This document shows, in pieces, positions 8,665-15,790 of a stretch of DNA of 64,000 bases (position 1 is its first letter; every line of letters starts with the position of its first letter). The stretch is from Streptomyces adelaidensis (GTDB taxonomy: Bacteria; Actinomycetota; Actinomycetes; Streptomycetales; Streptomycetaceae). The stretch is from positions 1 through 64,000 of the forward strand of contig NZ_JAEMUX010000027.1 in the NCBI RefSeq assembly GCF_016598475.1. Reading direction: 5' to 3'. Under the pieces are notes generated by a model. That model saw only the letters and a list, made by a program, of their open reading frames with translations, ran no database searches and was not told where the DNA came from. A program made the translations under genes and the position numbers.

Positions 8665-9582
8665 GTGAAGATGCATGCCAACCAGCTGACGGTGTCACTC
8701 GAGACGGTGCGTACGTTGGTGGATCAGCAGTTTCCCGAGTGGCGGAGCCTGCCCGTCAGGAGCATCGCCGGCCAGGGTACGGTCAATGCCATCTTCCGCA
8801 TCGGCGATCAGTTCACAGCGCGGTTCCCTCTGCGGTCCGCAGACGTCGAGCCGACGCGGGGCTGGCTGGAGTCCGAAGCGGAAGCGGCCCGTGAGCTGGT
8901 GGGTGGCACGCGGTTTCCGACGCCCGAGCCGGTCGTGCTGGGTGAACCCGGGGCAGGCTACCCGCTTCCGTGGTCGGTGCAGACGTGGCTGCCTGGCGTC
9001 GTGGCTGCCGACGAGGATCCAGGTGAATCGGTGGCGTTCGCCCATGACTTGGCCGATTTCATCGGCGAGCTACGGGCAATCGACACGCGGGGCCGCACGT
9101 TCGCCGGCACCGGCCGGGGAGGCGAGCTGCAATCCCACGACGCGTGGATGGAGACCTGTTTCGAGCACAGCGAGCAACTCCTGGACGTTCGCCGGCTTCG
9201 CCGAACCTGGACAACGATGCGTGATCTGCCACGCGGCGCAGCCGAGGACGTGATGACCCATGCTGATCTGATTCCCGGCAACGTGCTCGTGTCCGCCGGC
9301 CGGCTGGCGGGGGTTCTTGACGTGGGCGGCTTCGGGCCGGCCGACCCTGCTCTGGATCTCGTGAGTGCGTGGCATCTGCTCGAGACGGGGCCGCGGCAGA
9401 TACTCCGCGAACACCTCGGCTGCGACGACCTCGAATGGGAGCGAGGCAAGGCATGGGCCTTCGAGCAGGCGATGGGTCTTGTCTGGTACTACGTCGAAAC
9501 CAACCCGGCCATGAGCCGGTTGGGCCGGCGCACCTTGGAACGCATCCTCGCGGACACGTCGCTCGCCCGAACTCCCTCCTGA
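8665..9582 (+). CDS. Aminoglycoside/macrolide phosphotransferase-family kinase
   Basis: This is a 305-residue protein kinase-like phosphotransferase (APH family). The N-lobe has the glycine-poor GQGTVNAIFRIG. The catalytic loop is HADLIPGNVLV (HxDxxxxN), and the Mg site is VLDVGGFGPADPALDL, with Val in place of the usual Phe of DFG. All acidic residues needed for phosphotransfer are present. The substrate may be a sugar-containing antibiotic or a cellular small molecule; it cannot be told from sequence. GTG 8665 has GGCAGG nine bases upstream; ATG 8671 is an alternative. It is transcribed alone. Confidence 0.78.
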   Translation: MKMHANQLTVSLETVRTLVDQQFPEWRSLPVRSIAGQGTVNAIFRIGDQFTARFPLRSADVEPTRGWLESEAEAARELVGGTRFPTPEPVVLGEPGAGYPLPWSVQTWLPGVVAADEDPGESVAFAHDLADFIGELRAIDTRGRTFAGTGRGGELQSHDAWMETCFEHSEQLLDVRRLRRTWTTMRDLPRGAAEDVMTHADLIPGNVLVSAGRLAGVLDVGGFGPADPALDLVSAWHLLETGPRQILREHLGCDDLEWERGKAWAFEQAMGLVWYYVETNPAMSRLGRRTLERILADTSLARTPS

Positions 9583-9626
9583 GACACTGAGCGCGTGCGC
9601 GCCGCCCGCCGGGGCGTCGTTGCACT

Positions 9627-9776
9627 GCGCGTGACGACCTGCTCGGGGTGTTCCGCGATCCGTGCCGCCCGGCAAGCGGTTGTTGGACGATGTACGGCAG
9701 GCCGGACTTCCGCCTCGCCAGGCCGGAGACCTGGCCCGGCCCGGACGCGGACCTGGTACGGGTTGCCGGCCCGTGA
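9627..9776 (+). pseudogene. Probable DDE transposase fragment
   Basis: One frame reads DDLLGVFRDP, then MYGRPDFRLARPETWPGPDADL before a stop. This resembles an internal stretch of a DDE transposase family common in Streptomyces (RxxRDPxP...GRPxRHGxxFxLAxPETWPxPD). No start, no catalytic triad and no terminal repeats remain. I judged this by eye; a protein search would settle it. Confidence 0.35.
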
Positions 9777-10253
9777 CGGCACCGCGAAGTCAGGATGTGG
9801 AGGCCGCGGCGATTGTTTGCCCGGCCCGGCCGCTAGCGTCAGCGGATCGAACGCGAACACGCCCAACCACGTGGTGTCCCTCGACCGCCGGTCCCGCTTC
9901 GTCGGCGCCACCGGGTTCCCGCTCGCCGACCATCTGCTCGCGCTCCGCCAGGGCGACGCCGTGGCGATCTTCCAGCCGGGACGCGCCCCGCACGAGCGTT
10001 CGGCGACCGCGTCGACGCCGTCCTCACCGCACCGCGCCCCCCGCCGGCATCACCTCGGAGGCGCTCACCGGCTCGTCGAGGCCGGACGTGCCGCCCCTCT
10101 CCCTGACGACCCTGGACGAGACCCGGGCCGTGAACACCGCCCACCAACTGACCGTGCCGCGCGAACAGTTGCTGCCCACCAGCAACAACCGGAAGAACTG
10201 AGGCATGGAAAAGCGGTGGCGGACCGGTGCGGCGACCACCGATGCTCCTCCGC
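9777..10253. other. Decayed region without an intact gene
   Basis: No frame is coding throughout. From about 9870 one frame looks protein-like for about 45 residues (RSRFVGATGFPLADHLL, LRQGDAVAIFQPGR). The signal then moves to another frame and continues to a stop at 10199-10201 (TLDETRAVNTAHQL). This is consistent with a frameshifted remnant of a regulator or enzyme that I cannot name. A TAGCGT at 9834 could be an old -10 box. Confidence 0.35.
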
Positions 10254-10850
10254 ATGAGCATGAGCGACAGCCTCGGGGCGCGGCCCCACGAAGAGCCCCT
10301 GCCGGAGCGACGGATCGGATGGGGTGACCGGTTCGTCGGCCCCGAAGGGGACCCGCGCGGCGAGGGAGGGTACGAGGGGGAGCGGGCCACCCTGGTCGGG
10401 TATCTGCGCGACCAGCGGCTCACCCTGGAGCTGAAGTGCTCGGGGCTCGACGCCGAGGCCCTGGCCCGCCGCTCGGTCCCGCCCTCCGACATGTCGCTGC
10501 TGGGCCTCGTCCGCCACCTGGCCGGCGTGGAACAGTACTGGTTCCGCGAGGCCCTGGCCGGCCGGTCGGCGCCGCGCCACTACCGCGCCGGCGACGACCC
10601 CGACGGGGACTTCCACGGCGCCGCCGCCGACCCCGAGGCCGTCGCCGACGCCTGGCGGACCTGGCGCTCGGAGGTCGACTTCGCCGAGCGGTTCGTGGCC
10701 GCGGCCCCCGGCCTCGGCATCACCGGCCGTCACGACGACCAGCCCATCGCCCTCCGCGAGGTCCTGGTCCACATGATCGAGGAGTACGCCCGCCACAACG
10801 GCCACGCGGACTTCCTCCGCGAACGCATCGACGGCCGCATCGGTCAGTGA
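10254..10850 (+). CDS. DinB / DUF664 family protein
   Basis: This is a 198-residue four-helix-bundle protein of the DinB/YfiT-like superfamily (DUF664 type). The expected metal-ligand helices are LLGLVRHLAGVEQYWF and HMIEEYARHNGHADFLRERIDG, with His residues in the usual positions. Members are metal-dependent enzymes, often thiol transferases or hydrolases (mycothiol-dependent in actinobacteria); the reaction here is unknown. ATG 10254 is preferred, with 10260 a close alternative. Its last codons and stop lie in the first copy of a 32-33 bp triplicated sequence. Confidence 0.85.
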   Translation: MSMSDSLGARPHEEPLPERRIGWGDRFVGPEGDPRGEGGYEGERATLVGYLRDQRLTLELKCSGLDAEALARRSVPPSDMSLLGLVRHLAGVEQYWFREALAGRSAPRHYRAGDDPDGDFHGAAADPEAVADAWRTWRSEVDFAERFVAAAPGLGITGRHDDQPIALREVLVHMIEEYARHNGHADFLRERIDGRIGQ

Positions 10851-10923
10851 TCCGTACGAGGCCACGCCGCATCGGTCAGTGATCCGTACGAGGCCACGGC
10901 CGCATCGGTCAGTGACCCGTACG
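10834..10923. repeat. Triplicated 32-33 bp unit at the junction of two convergent genes
   Basis: Three nearly identical units begin at 10834, 10866 and 10899 (GCCGCATCGGTCAGTGA and following). The first contains the last residues (GRIGQ) and stop of the DinB gene. The third supplies the stop and final residues (TGH) of the minus-strand methyltransferase. There are no spacers, so it is not a CRISPR array; slippage or a short tandem duplication is likely. Confidence 0.9.
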
Positions 10924-11691
10924 CCTCTCCGGCCGCCTCGCCGTGATCAGCTCATGCAGATAGCACTTGGCGATCCGGCCGCCGTGACGCGTGTCGATCA
11001 GCTCGCGGATGTCGCCCAACAGGCCTTCGCGGGACGGCGCGTCGAGCGCGCGGTGGCCGGAGTAGGTCAGCAGCACATCGATGTACTCCTGCGCCGTGTA
11101 CGTGATCTCCCGCGTGCACCGGTACGAGCGGAGGTCGTCCCAACCGGCCAGCTCACTCGTGTCCGTGACGATCTCGGACTCGTCCTGGAGGCGCAGACCG
11201 GGCGGCGTGGCCGGGTCCCAGCGCTCGTAGCACTCCTGGACACGGGCGAAGAAGTCGAGGGTGCCGCCCTTGACGTGTTCCGTCGTGACGAGCGCGAACG
11301 TGCCGCCGGGACGCAACGCCCGCCCCACCTTGGGAATCCGGACCGCCGGATCGAGCCAGTGGAACGCCGTCGCGATCATCACCACGTCGAACGGTTCGGC
11401 GGGCGGCGGCCACTTCTCGAAGTCGGCCACCTCCACATGCGCCCGCGGAAAGGGCCGCAGATTGCGCCGGGCCACTTCCGCCATGGCCGGACCGAGCTCG
11501 ACGGCCGTGACCTGCCCGCCGAACTCGGCGACAGGGACGGTGAGTTGACCGGTGCCGGGGGCGATCTCCAGGACGCGGGTGCCGGGCCCCAGGTCCGTCC
11601 GCGCGGCCAGCTCCGCCACCAGGGACCTGGGATAGCGGGGCCGGGCGCGGTCGTACAGCTCCGCCGCCTCGTCGAAGATGCCGCGCAACAT
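10909..11691 (-). CDS. Class I SAM-dependent methyltransferase
   Basis: This is a 260-residue methyltransferase with a Methyltransf_11/25-type Rossmann core. Motif I is VLEIAPGTGQLT, the acidic end of beta2 is VTAVELG, motif post-I is EVADFEKW, motif IV is FDVVMIATAFHWLDP and motif post-IV is RALRPGGTFALV. The substrate is unknown; small-molecule methyltransferases of this shape are common next to regulators. It is divergent from the popR-like gene, and its upstream region contains a SigB-type promoter match (GACT-N16-GGGTAC). The last three residues derive from a triplicated repeat. Confidence 0.88.
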   Translation of the reverse strand: MLRGIFDEAAELYDRARPRYPRSLVAELAARTDLGPGTRVLEIAPGTGQLTVPVAEFGGQVTAVELGPAMAEVARRNLRPFPRAHVEVADFEKWPPPAEPFDVVMIATAFHWLDPAVRIPKVGRALRPGGTFALVTTEHVKGGTLDFFARVQECYERWDPATPPGLRLQDESEIVTDTSELAGWDDLRSYRCTREITYTAQEYIDVLLTYSGHRALDAPSREGLLGDIRELIDTRHGGRIAKCYLHELITARRPERRTGH

Positions 11692-11745
11692 CGCCGTGCC
11701 TTTCCGCCGGACCGGGATTTCCCTGAGGGCTGAACGTGGGTCCCT

Positions 11746-11771
11746 GTACCCGCGGCCCCGGGCTCATAGTC
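11746..11771 (-). promoter_or_regulatory. SigB-type promoter match upstream of the methyltransferase
   Basis: On the minus strand GACT (11768-11771), 16 bp and GGGTAC (11746-11751) fit the Streptomyces SigB-family consensus GNNT-N14/16-GGGTAY, about 50 bp before the start. The -35 element overlaps CATAGTCT, a plausible -10 for the divergent gene at 11779. Chance matches of this motif are expected in GC-rich DNA. Confidence 0.35.
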
Positions 11772-11778
11772 TGAAGGG

Positions 11779-12189
11779 GTGACGAATCCCGCGCCGAACG
11801 AAGCCCGCGTCATCCCCCTGCGCCGGGCGGCCCCCGTGCACGCCCCCGAGGCCCCGCCCGCCAAGGAACCCCTCTGGCGCGACCTCGTCGGCGATGTGCT
11901 CCGGCGCGAGCGGCTCGCCCAGGAACGCACCCTGAAGGACGTGGCCGACGCGGCGCGGATCTCGATGCCGTACCTCTCCGAGGTGGAGCGAGGCCGCAAG
12001 GAAGCCTCCTCCGAGGTCCTCGCGGCCGCCGCCCAGGCACTCGGCCTGCGCCTGGGCGACCTGCTGTCGCTCGCCCAGGACGAACTGACGACCCGCCGGG
12101 CCGCTCACGCCCTCACCCGTTCGCGGACGGCCACGACACGCCGTACGACCACCACGGCGCCGTACGACGGGCTGTGCCTCGTCGCCTGA
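11779..12189 (+). CDS. popR: PopR/ClgR-like XRE-family activator of clpP genes
   Basis: This is a 136-residue regulator with a central XRE helix-turn-helix (RTLKDVADAARISMPYLSEVERGRKEASSEVL). The SEVERGRKEASSE stretch is characteristic of the ClgR/PopR clp-gene activators. In Streptomyces lividans PopR activates the clpP3-clpP4 operon and is itself degraded by ClpP through its C-terminus. Here the protein ends in CLVA, a plausible ClpP degron. It is convergent with the clpP4/clpP3 operon, 15 bp away, and PopR-type boxes lie upstream of clpP3. GTG 11779 sits about 10 bases after a -10-like CATAGT, so the transcript may be leaderless. Confidence 0.8.
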   Translation: MTNPAPNEARVIPLRRAAPVHAPEAPPAKEPLWRDLVGDVLRRERLAQERTLKDVADAARISMPYLSEVERGRKEASSEVLAAAAQALGLRLGDLLSLAQDELTTRRAAHALTRSRTATTRRTTTTAPYDGLCLVA

Positions 12190-12204
12190 CCGGCGGCGCG
12201 GGCG

Positions 12205-12810
12205 TCAGACCCCGACGAGCCGACGGCTCACCACCTCGTCGGCGAGGCCGTACGCGACGGCCTCCTCGGCGGTGAACACCTTGTCCCGGTCCATGTCGGC
12301 GCGCAGATCCGCCACATCACGGTGGGTGTGGCGGGCCAGGACCTCCTCCACCTGGGCGCGGATGCGGATCATCTCCTTGGCGTGCAGGGCGAGGTCGGAG
12401 ACCGTGCCCCGGCTGCCGCCGCTGGCCGGCTGCCCGAGCAGCACCCGCGCGTGCTCCAGCGCGAACCGCCGCCCCGGATCCCCGCCCGCGAGCAGCACCG
12501 CCGCCGTGGAGGCCGCCTGCCCCACGCAGAACGTCGAGATCGGCGCCTGCACGTACGTCATCGTGTCGTAGATCGCCATGAGCGAAGTGAACGATCCACC
12601 GGGGGAGTTGATGTAGATAGCGATCTCGCTCTCCGGGGACGACGACTCCAGATGCAGGAGCTGCGCGATGACGACGTTCGCCACCCCGTCGTCGATCTCC
12701 GTGCCCAGGAAGATGATCCGCTCGGACAGCAGCCGGCTGAACACGTCGTACGACCGCTCGCCCTGCGGGGTCCGCTCGACCACGTTCGGAATCGTGTACG
12801 TCCCCATCAC
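12205..12810 (-). CDS. clpP4: ClpP-family peptidase subunit (ClpP4-like) lacking the catalytic histidine
   Basis: This is a 201-residue ClpP (S14) subunit, second gene of the operon. The nucleophile is present (CVGQAASTAA, Ser101), as is the Asp near residue 172 (ADMDRDKVF). At the catalytic His position, normally in (I/M)HQP, it reads VLLGQP (Gly126). The codon is GGG, two changes away from a His codon. It may therefore be a structural or regulatory ring subunit that works with ClpP3. GTG 12810 overlaps the upstream stop by four bases; ATG 12807 gives TGATG coupling. The processing and head regions otherwise look normal. Confidence 0.88.
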   Translation of the reverse strand: MMGTYTIPNVVERTPQGERSYDVFSRLLSERIIFLGTEIDDGVANVVIAQLLHLESSSPESEIAIYINSPGGSFTSLMAIYDTMTYVQAPISTFCVGQAASTAAVLLAGGDPGRRFALEHARVLLGQPASGGSRGTVSDLALHAKEMIRIRAQVEEVLARHTHRDVADLRADMDRDKVFTAEEAVAYGLADEVVSRRLVGV

Positions 12811-13463
12811 TGCAGCCCCATCCGTCGGCGTGACGCGGCCGGCCGCACATCGTCGAGCGCCTCGACGACCCGGTCGACCATCCCGTACTCCTTGGCCTGC
12901 TCGGCCGTGAACCAGCGGTCGCGGTCGCCATCGCGGGAGATGGTCTCCTCGCTCTGGCCGGTGTGCTCCGCGGTGATCCGCTCGATGGCCTTCTTGGTGA
13001 ACTCCAGGTTCTCCGCCTGGATCTCGATGTCCGCGGTGGTACCGCCGATGCCCGCCGACGGCTGGTGCATCATGATCCGCGCGTTGGGCAGCGCGTACCG
13101 CTTGCCGTGCGTGCCCACGCTCAGCAGGAACTGGCCCATGCTCGCCGCGAAGCCCATGGCCAGCGTCGACACGTCGTTCGGGATGAGCCGCATGGTGTCG
13201 TAGATGGCGAGGCCGGCGGTCACCGAACCGCCCGGACTGTTGATGTAGAGGCTGATGTCGGTGCGCGGGTCCTCCGCCGACAGCAGCAGCAACTGGGCGC
13301 AGACCCGGTTCGCCGAGACCTCGTCGACCTGGGTGCCGAGGAAGACGATCCGCTGCGCGAGCAGCTGCGCGGCGAGATGGTCGTCGTAGCGTGACGGCGG
13401 GGTGTCACCCTCCTCGGCGCGCGGGGCGAGCGGCGGGGCCCAGCCGGTGATCGGTGGAGTCAT
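12807..13463 (-). CDS. clpP3: ATP-dependent Clp protease proteolytic subunit (ClpP3-like)
   Basis: This is a 218-residue serine peptidase subunit of the Clp protease. The triad is complete: Ser109 in GFAASMGQ, His133 in IMMHQP, and an Asp around 178 in RDGDRDRW. The N-terminal about 25 residues are a propeptide-like extension. It has a good SD (GGGAGGACC) before ATG 13463. It is the first gene of the clpP3-clpP4 operon. Upstream at 13544-13573 are two tandem boxes resembling the PopR operator, so it should be induced when the main ClpP1P2 protease is impaired. Confidence 0.92.
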   Translation of the reverse strand: MTPPITGWAPPLAPRAEEGDTPPSRYDDHLAAQLLAQRIVFLGTQVDEVSANRVCAQLLLLSAEDPRTDISLYINSPGGSVTAGLAIYDTMRLIPNDVSTLAMGFAASMGQFLLSVGTHGKRYALPNARIMMHQPSAGIGGTTADIEIQAENLEFTKKAIERITAEHTGQSEETISRDGDRDRWFTAEQAKEYGMVDRVVEALDDVRPAASRRRMGLQ

Positions 13464-13543
13464 ACGGTCCTCCCTGCGGGTGCGGCGGCCGCGGTGGCCG
13501 CTGCCTCCACTCTCCCCACCGAACGCCTCTCACCTGGCCTTTC

Positions 13544-13573
13544 TCTGCCCGCAGCAGATTCGCCGACAGCAGA
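13544..13573 (-). promoter_or_regulatory. Two tandem PopR-type operator boxes upstream of clpP3
   Basis: Read on the + strand, TCTGCC-CGC-AGCAGA (13544-13558) differs by one base from the PopR palindrome TCTGCC-N3-GGCAGA known from S. lividans. The adjoining TTCGCC-GAC-AGCAGA (13559-13573) is a weaker second copy in direct register, 15 bp apart. They lie 81-110 bp upstream of the clpP3 start. This is the expected place for activator binding. Confidence 0.65.
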
Positions 13574-13696
13574 GCGGCGCCAGCCGTACGCCGCCCGTGG
13601 CACCGCCCGCCGCATCCCGTGCCCGCGCCACCGATGAGTTTCCGGAACAGGATCGGTCGATACGGATGACGACACACCACGCCTGAGGAGGCACAC

Positions 13697-14179
13697 ATGA
13701 CCAGCGACGGATTCACCACCTGCCTGTGGTTCGACGGCCAGGCCGAGGAGGCTGCCGCCCACTACGTCTCGGTCTTCAAGAACTCCCGGCTCGGAAGGAT
13801 CACCCACTACGGCGAAGGCGCGCCCCAGCCGGCCGGCTCCGTGCTCACCGTGGACTTCGTGGCCAACGGCCAGAACTTCGTCGCCCTCAACGGCGGCCCG
13901 GAGTTCAAGTTCACCGAGGCCATCTCCTTCCAGATCCTCTGTGACGACCAGGACGAGATCGACCACTACTGGAACAGCCTCACCGAGGGCGGCGGCGAGG
14001 GCGGCCCCTGCGGCTGGCTCAAGGACCGGTTCGGGGTGTCCTGGCAGGTCGTGCCCAAGGAGCTCATCGAGATGATCAGCGACCCCGACCCCCGGAAGGC
14101 GGCCCGCGCCACCGCGGCGATGATGGCGATGGGCAAGCTCGACCTCGCCGAACTGCGGAAGGCGTACGCGGGCGAGTAG
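13697..14179 (+). CDS. VOC family protein (PhnB / 3-demethylubiquinone methyltransferase-fold)
   Basis: This is a 160-residue single-domain vicinal oxygen chelate protein of the PhnB-like branch. It begins TTCLWFDGQAEEAAAHYVSVF, a typical first beta-alpha unit. The core has FVALNGGPEFKFTEAISF, followed by CGWLKDRFGVSWQVVP and then the usual helical C-terminus. The family includes resistance proteins and uncharacterised enzymes. The SD GAGGAGG lies seven bases before ATG 13697. It is divergent from clpP3, sharing the intergenic region that holds the PopR boxes. Confidence 0.88.
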   Translation: MTSDGFTTCLWFDGQAEEAAAHYVSVFKNSRLGRITHYGEGAPQPAGSVLTVDFVANGQNFVALNGGPEFKFTEAISFQILCDDQDEIDHYWNSLTEGGGEGGPCGWLKDRFGVSWQVVPKELIEMISDPDPRKAARATAAMMAMGKLDLAELRKAYAGE

Positions 14180-14214
14180 GCGGGCGACCGACGGGCCCCC
14201 TGGCGCACCACGGT

Positions 14215-14261
14215 CCCACCACCCTGGTGGGCGGTTCCCACGACGGGGCCTCCCACCAGGG
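14215..14261 (+). promoter_or_regulatory. Mutually exclusive hairpins (terminator/attenuator-like)
   Basis: CCCACCA (14215-14221) can pair with TGGTGGG (14225-14231) in a tight hairpin. The overlapping CCCTGGTGGG (14222-14231) can instead pair perfectly with CCCACCAGGG (14252-14261) over a 20-nt loop. The two folds exclude each other. This may simply terminate the upstream gene, or it may act in the terC leader. Confidence 0.4.
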
Positions 14262-14321
14262 GACATGCCGGGATTTCGGACGTTCTTTACCTGCGCCGGG
14301 TAGCGGTGGCGCAGCGGGTCG

Positions 14322-15356
14322 GTGAGTCTTTCCTGTGCACCGCCTGTACCCGGAGGAACAGGGAACGTCTCCCTCACCGCCTGGCTGCTCACGATCGTGG
14401 CCCTGTGCGTGCTGGTCGCCATCGACTTCTTCATCGGCCGCAAACCCCACGACGTGTCGATCAAGGAGGCCGGCATCTGGTCGGCCGTCTGGATCACCCT
14501 GGCCATCGCGTTCGGGCTGGGGGTGCTGGCCGTCGGCGGGGGCAAACCCGGCGGAGAGTTCTTCGCGGGCTTCATCACCGAGAAGTCCCTGAGCGTCGAC
14601 AACCTCTTCGTCTTCGTCCTGATCATGGCGAAGTTCGCGGTGCCCTCGCAGTACCAGCAGCGCGTCCTGATGGTCGGCGTCCTCGTGGCGCTGGTGCTCC
14701 GCGCGGTCTTCATCGCGGCCGGCGCGGCGATCATCTCCAGCTTCTCGTGGGTCTTCTACCTCTTCGGCGCGTTCCTGATCTACACCGCCTGGAAGCTGGT
14801 GGAGGACGCCCGCAAGGGGAGCCACGAGGAGGAGTACGAGGAGAACAAGCTGCTCAAGGCAGTGGAGAAACGATTCGGTGTGGCTGACCGGTACCACGGC
14901 ACCAAGCTGTGGATCGAGGAGAACGGCAAGCGCGTCATGACGCCGATGCTCGTCGTGATGCTCGCGATCGGCTCCACCGACGTCCTCTTCGCCCTCGACT
15001 CCATCCCCGCGATCTACGGCCTCACCCAGGACCCGTACATCGTCTTCACCGCCAACGCCTTCGCCCTGATGGGCCTGCGCCAGCTCTACTTCCTCATCGG
15101 TGGCCTGCTGAAGAAGCTCGTCCACCTCTCCTACGGCCTCTCGATCATTCTCGGCTTCATCGGCGTCAAACTCGTCCTCCACGCCCTGCACGAGTCCGGC
15201 GTCCACGTCCCCGAGATCTCCATCCCCTTCTCGCTCGGCTTCATCGTCCTCGTCCTCGCGGTGACGACGGTGACGAGCCTGTGGGCTTCCAAGAAGCAGG
15301 CGGAGCGGGAAGCGGTGCCCGGCGCCGAGGACGAGCGCACGCCGGAGGAGGTCTAG
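14322..15356 (+). CDS. TerC family integral membrane protein
   Basis: This is a TerC-type membrane protein with about 8 to 9 helices. The family signatures are DFFIGRKPHDVS, FITEKSLSVDNLFVF (acidic site) and AIGSTDVLFALDSIPAIYGL. Family members handle Mn or other metals at the membrane, or give tellurite resistance. Start choice is a puzzle. The strong SD CGGAGGAACA points to 14361, but the codon there is GGG (homologs normally begin GTG or ATG AACGTCTCC). The nearest in-frame start is GTG 14322 with a weak SD. Either the start mutated or the upstream GTG is used. Its stop shares the CTAG with the stop of the convergent gene. Confidence 0.88.
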   Translation: MSLSCAPPVPGGTGNVSLTAWLLTIVALCVLVAIDFFIGRKPHDVSIKEAGIWSAVWITLAIAFGLGVLAVGGGKPGGEFFAGFITEKSLSVDNLFVFVLIMAKFAVPSQYQQRVLMVGVLVALVLRAVFIAAGAAIISSFSWVFYLFGAFLIYTAWKLVEDARKGSHEEEYEENKLLKAVEKRFGVADRYHGTKLWIEENGKRVMTPMLVVMLAIGSTDVLFALDSIPAIYGLTQDPYIVFTANAFALMGLRQLYFLIGGLLKKLVHLSYGLSIILGFIGVKLVLHALHESGVHVPEISIPFSLGFIVLVLAVTTVTSLWASKKQAEREAVPGAEDERTPEEV

Positions 15357-15712
15357 GCGTCCCGCTGCACGGTTGCGTCCGCGGGCAGGTGGCTCACCAC
15401 CAGAGCGGCGGCCTCCGCGGGCGTCGCGACCTCACCGAGCAGTTCGGCGTAGCCGGCCGAGTAGACCTCGTACGGCGGCCCGCCGTACAGGATGAACGGC
15501 AGCCCTCGGCCCGGTCCGGGCCAAGGCGGCGGGGCACAGCGGAGGAAGGCCAGCGTCCCGTGGGTCGGGAAGGGATAGAGGGCGCGCAGGCGCGGCTCGG
15601 CGTGTGCGGCCTCGACGACGGCGGGGAGCCCGTCGTGCGTGGCGCCCCGCGTGCCCGACTTCCGTGCCCGAAGCCAGAGCCAGGCGGTCGCGATATCAGG
15701 AGCTCGGGACAT
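15353..15712 (-). CDS. DUF6193-like protein, C-terminal half only
   Basis: This is a 119-residue protein that matches only the C-terminal part of DUF6193 (annotated elsewhere as a natural-product-biosynthesis-family protein). It has a Trp-Leu start (IATAWLWLR), then AAHAEPRLRALYPFPTHGTLAF, then PAEAAALVVSHLPADA. Full members are about twice as long with an N-terminal half that is missing here. ATG 15712 is chosen because GGAGG lies nine bases upstream; ATG 15721 sits too close. It overlaps the TerC gene tail to tail by four bases. The function is unknown. Confidence 0.6.
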   Translation of the reverse strand: MSRAPDIATAWLWLRARKSGTRGATHDGLPAVVEAAHAEPRLRALYPFPTHGTLAFLRCAPPPWPGPGRGLPFILYGGPPYEVYSAGYAELLGEVATPAEAAALVVSHLPADATVQRDA

Positions 15713-15790
15713 GGGCGCCATCCTCCAGGTTCCCGAGGTCCGGCCACAAGTGATCTCCCAGGGGCCGCCCGTGAGTGACTCGGCGGTGTC

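Noticed and set aside
10834..10923. Possible CRISPR array
   Set aside because: The three units are directly adjacent with no spacers and lie in gene 3' ends.
14240..14340. yybP-ykoY manganese riboswitch upstream of terC
   Set aside because: I looked for the conserved GGGGAGUA-type core and did not find it; only generic hairpins are visible.
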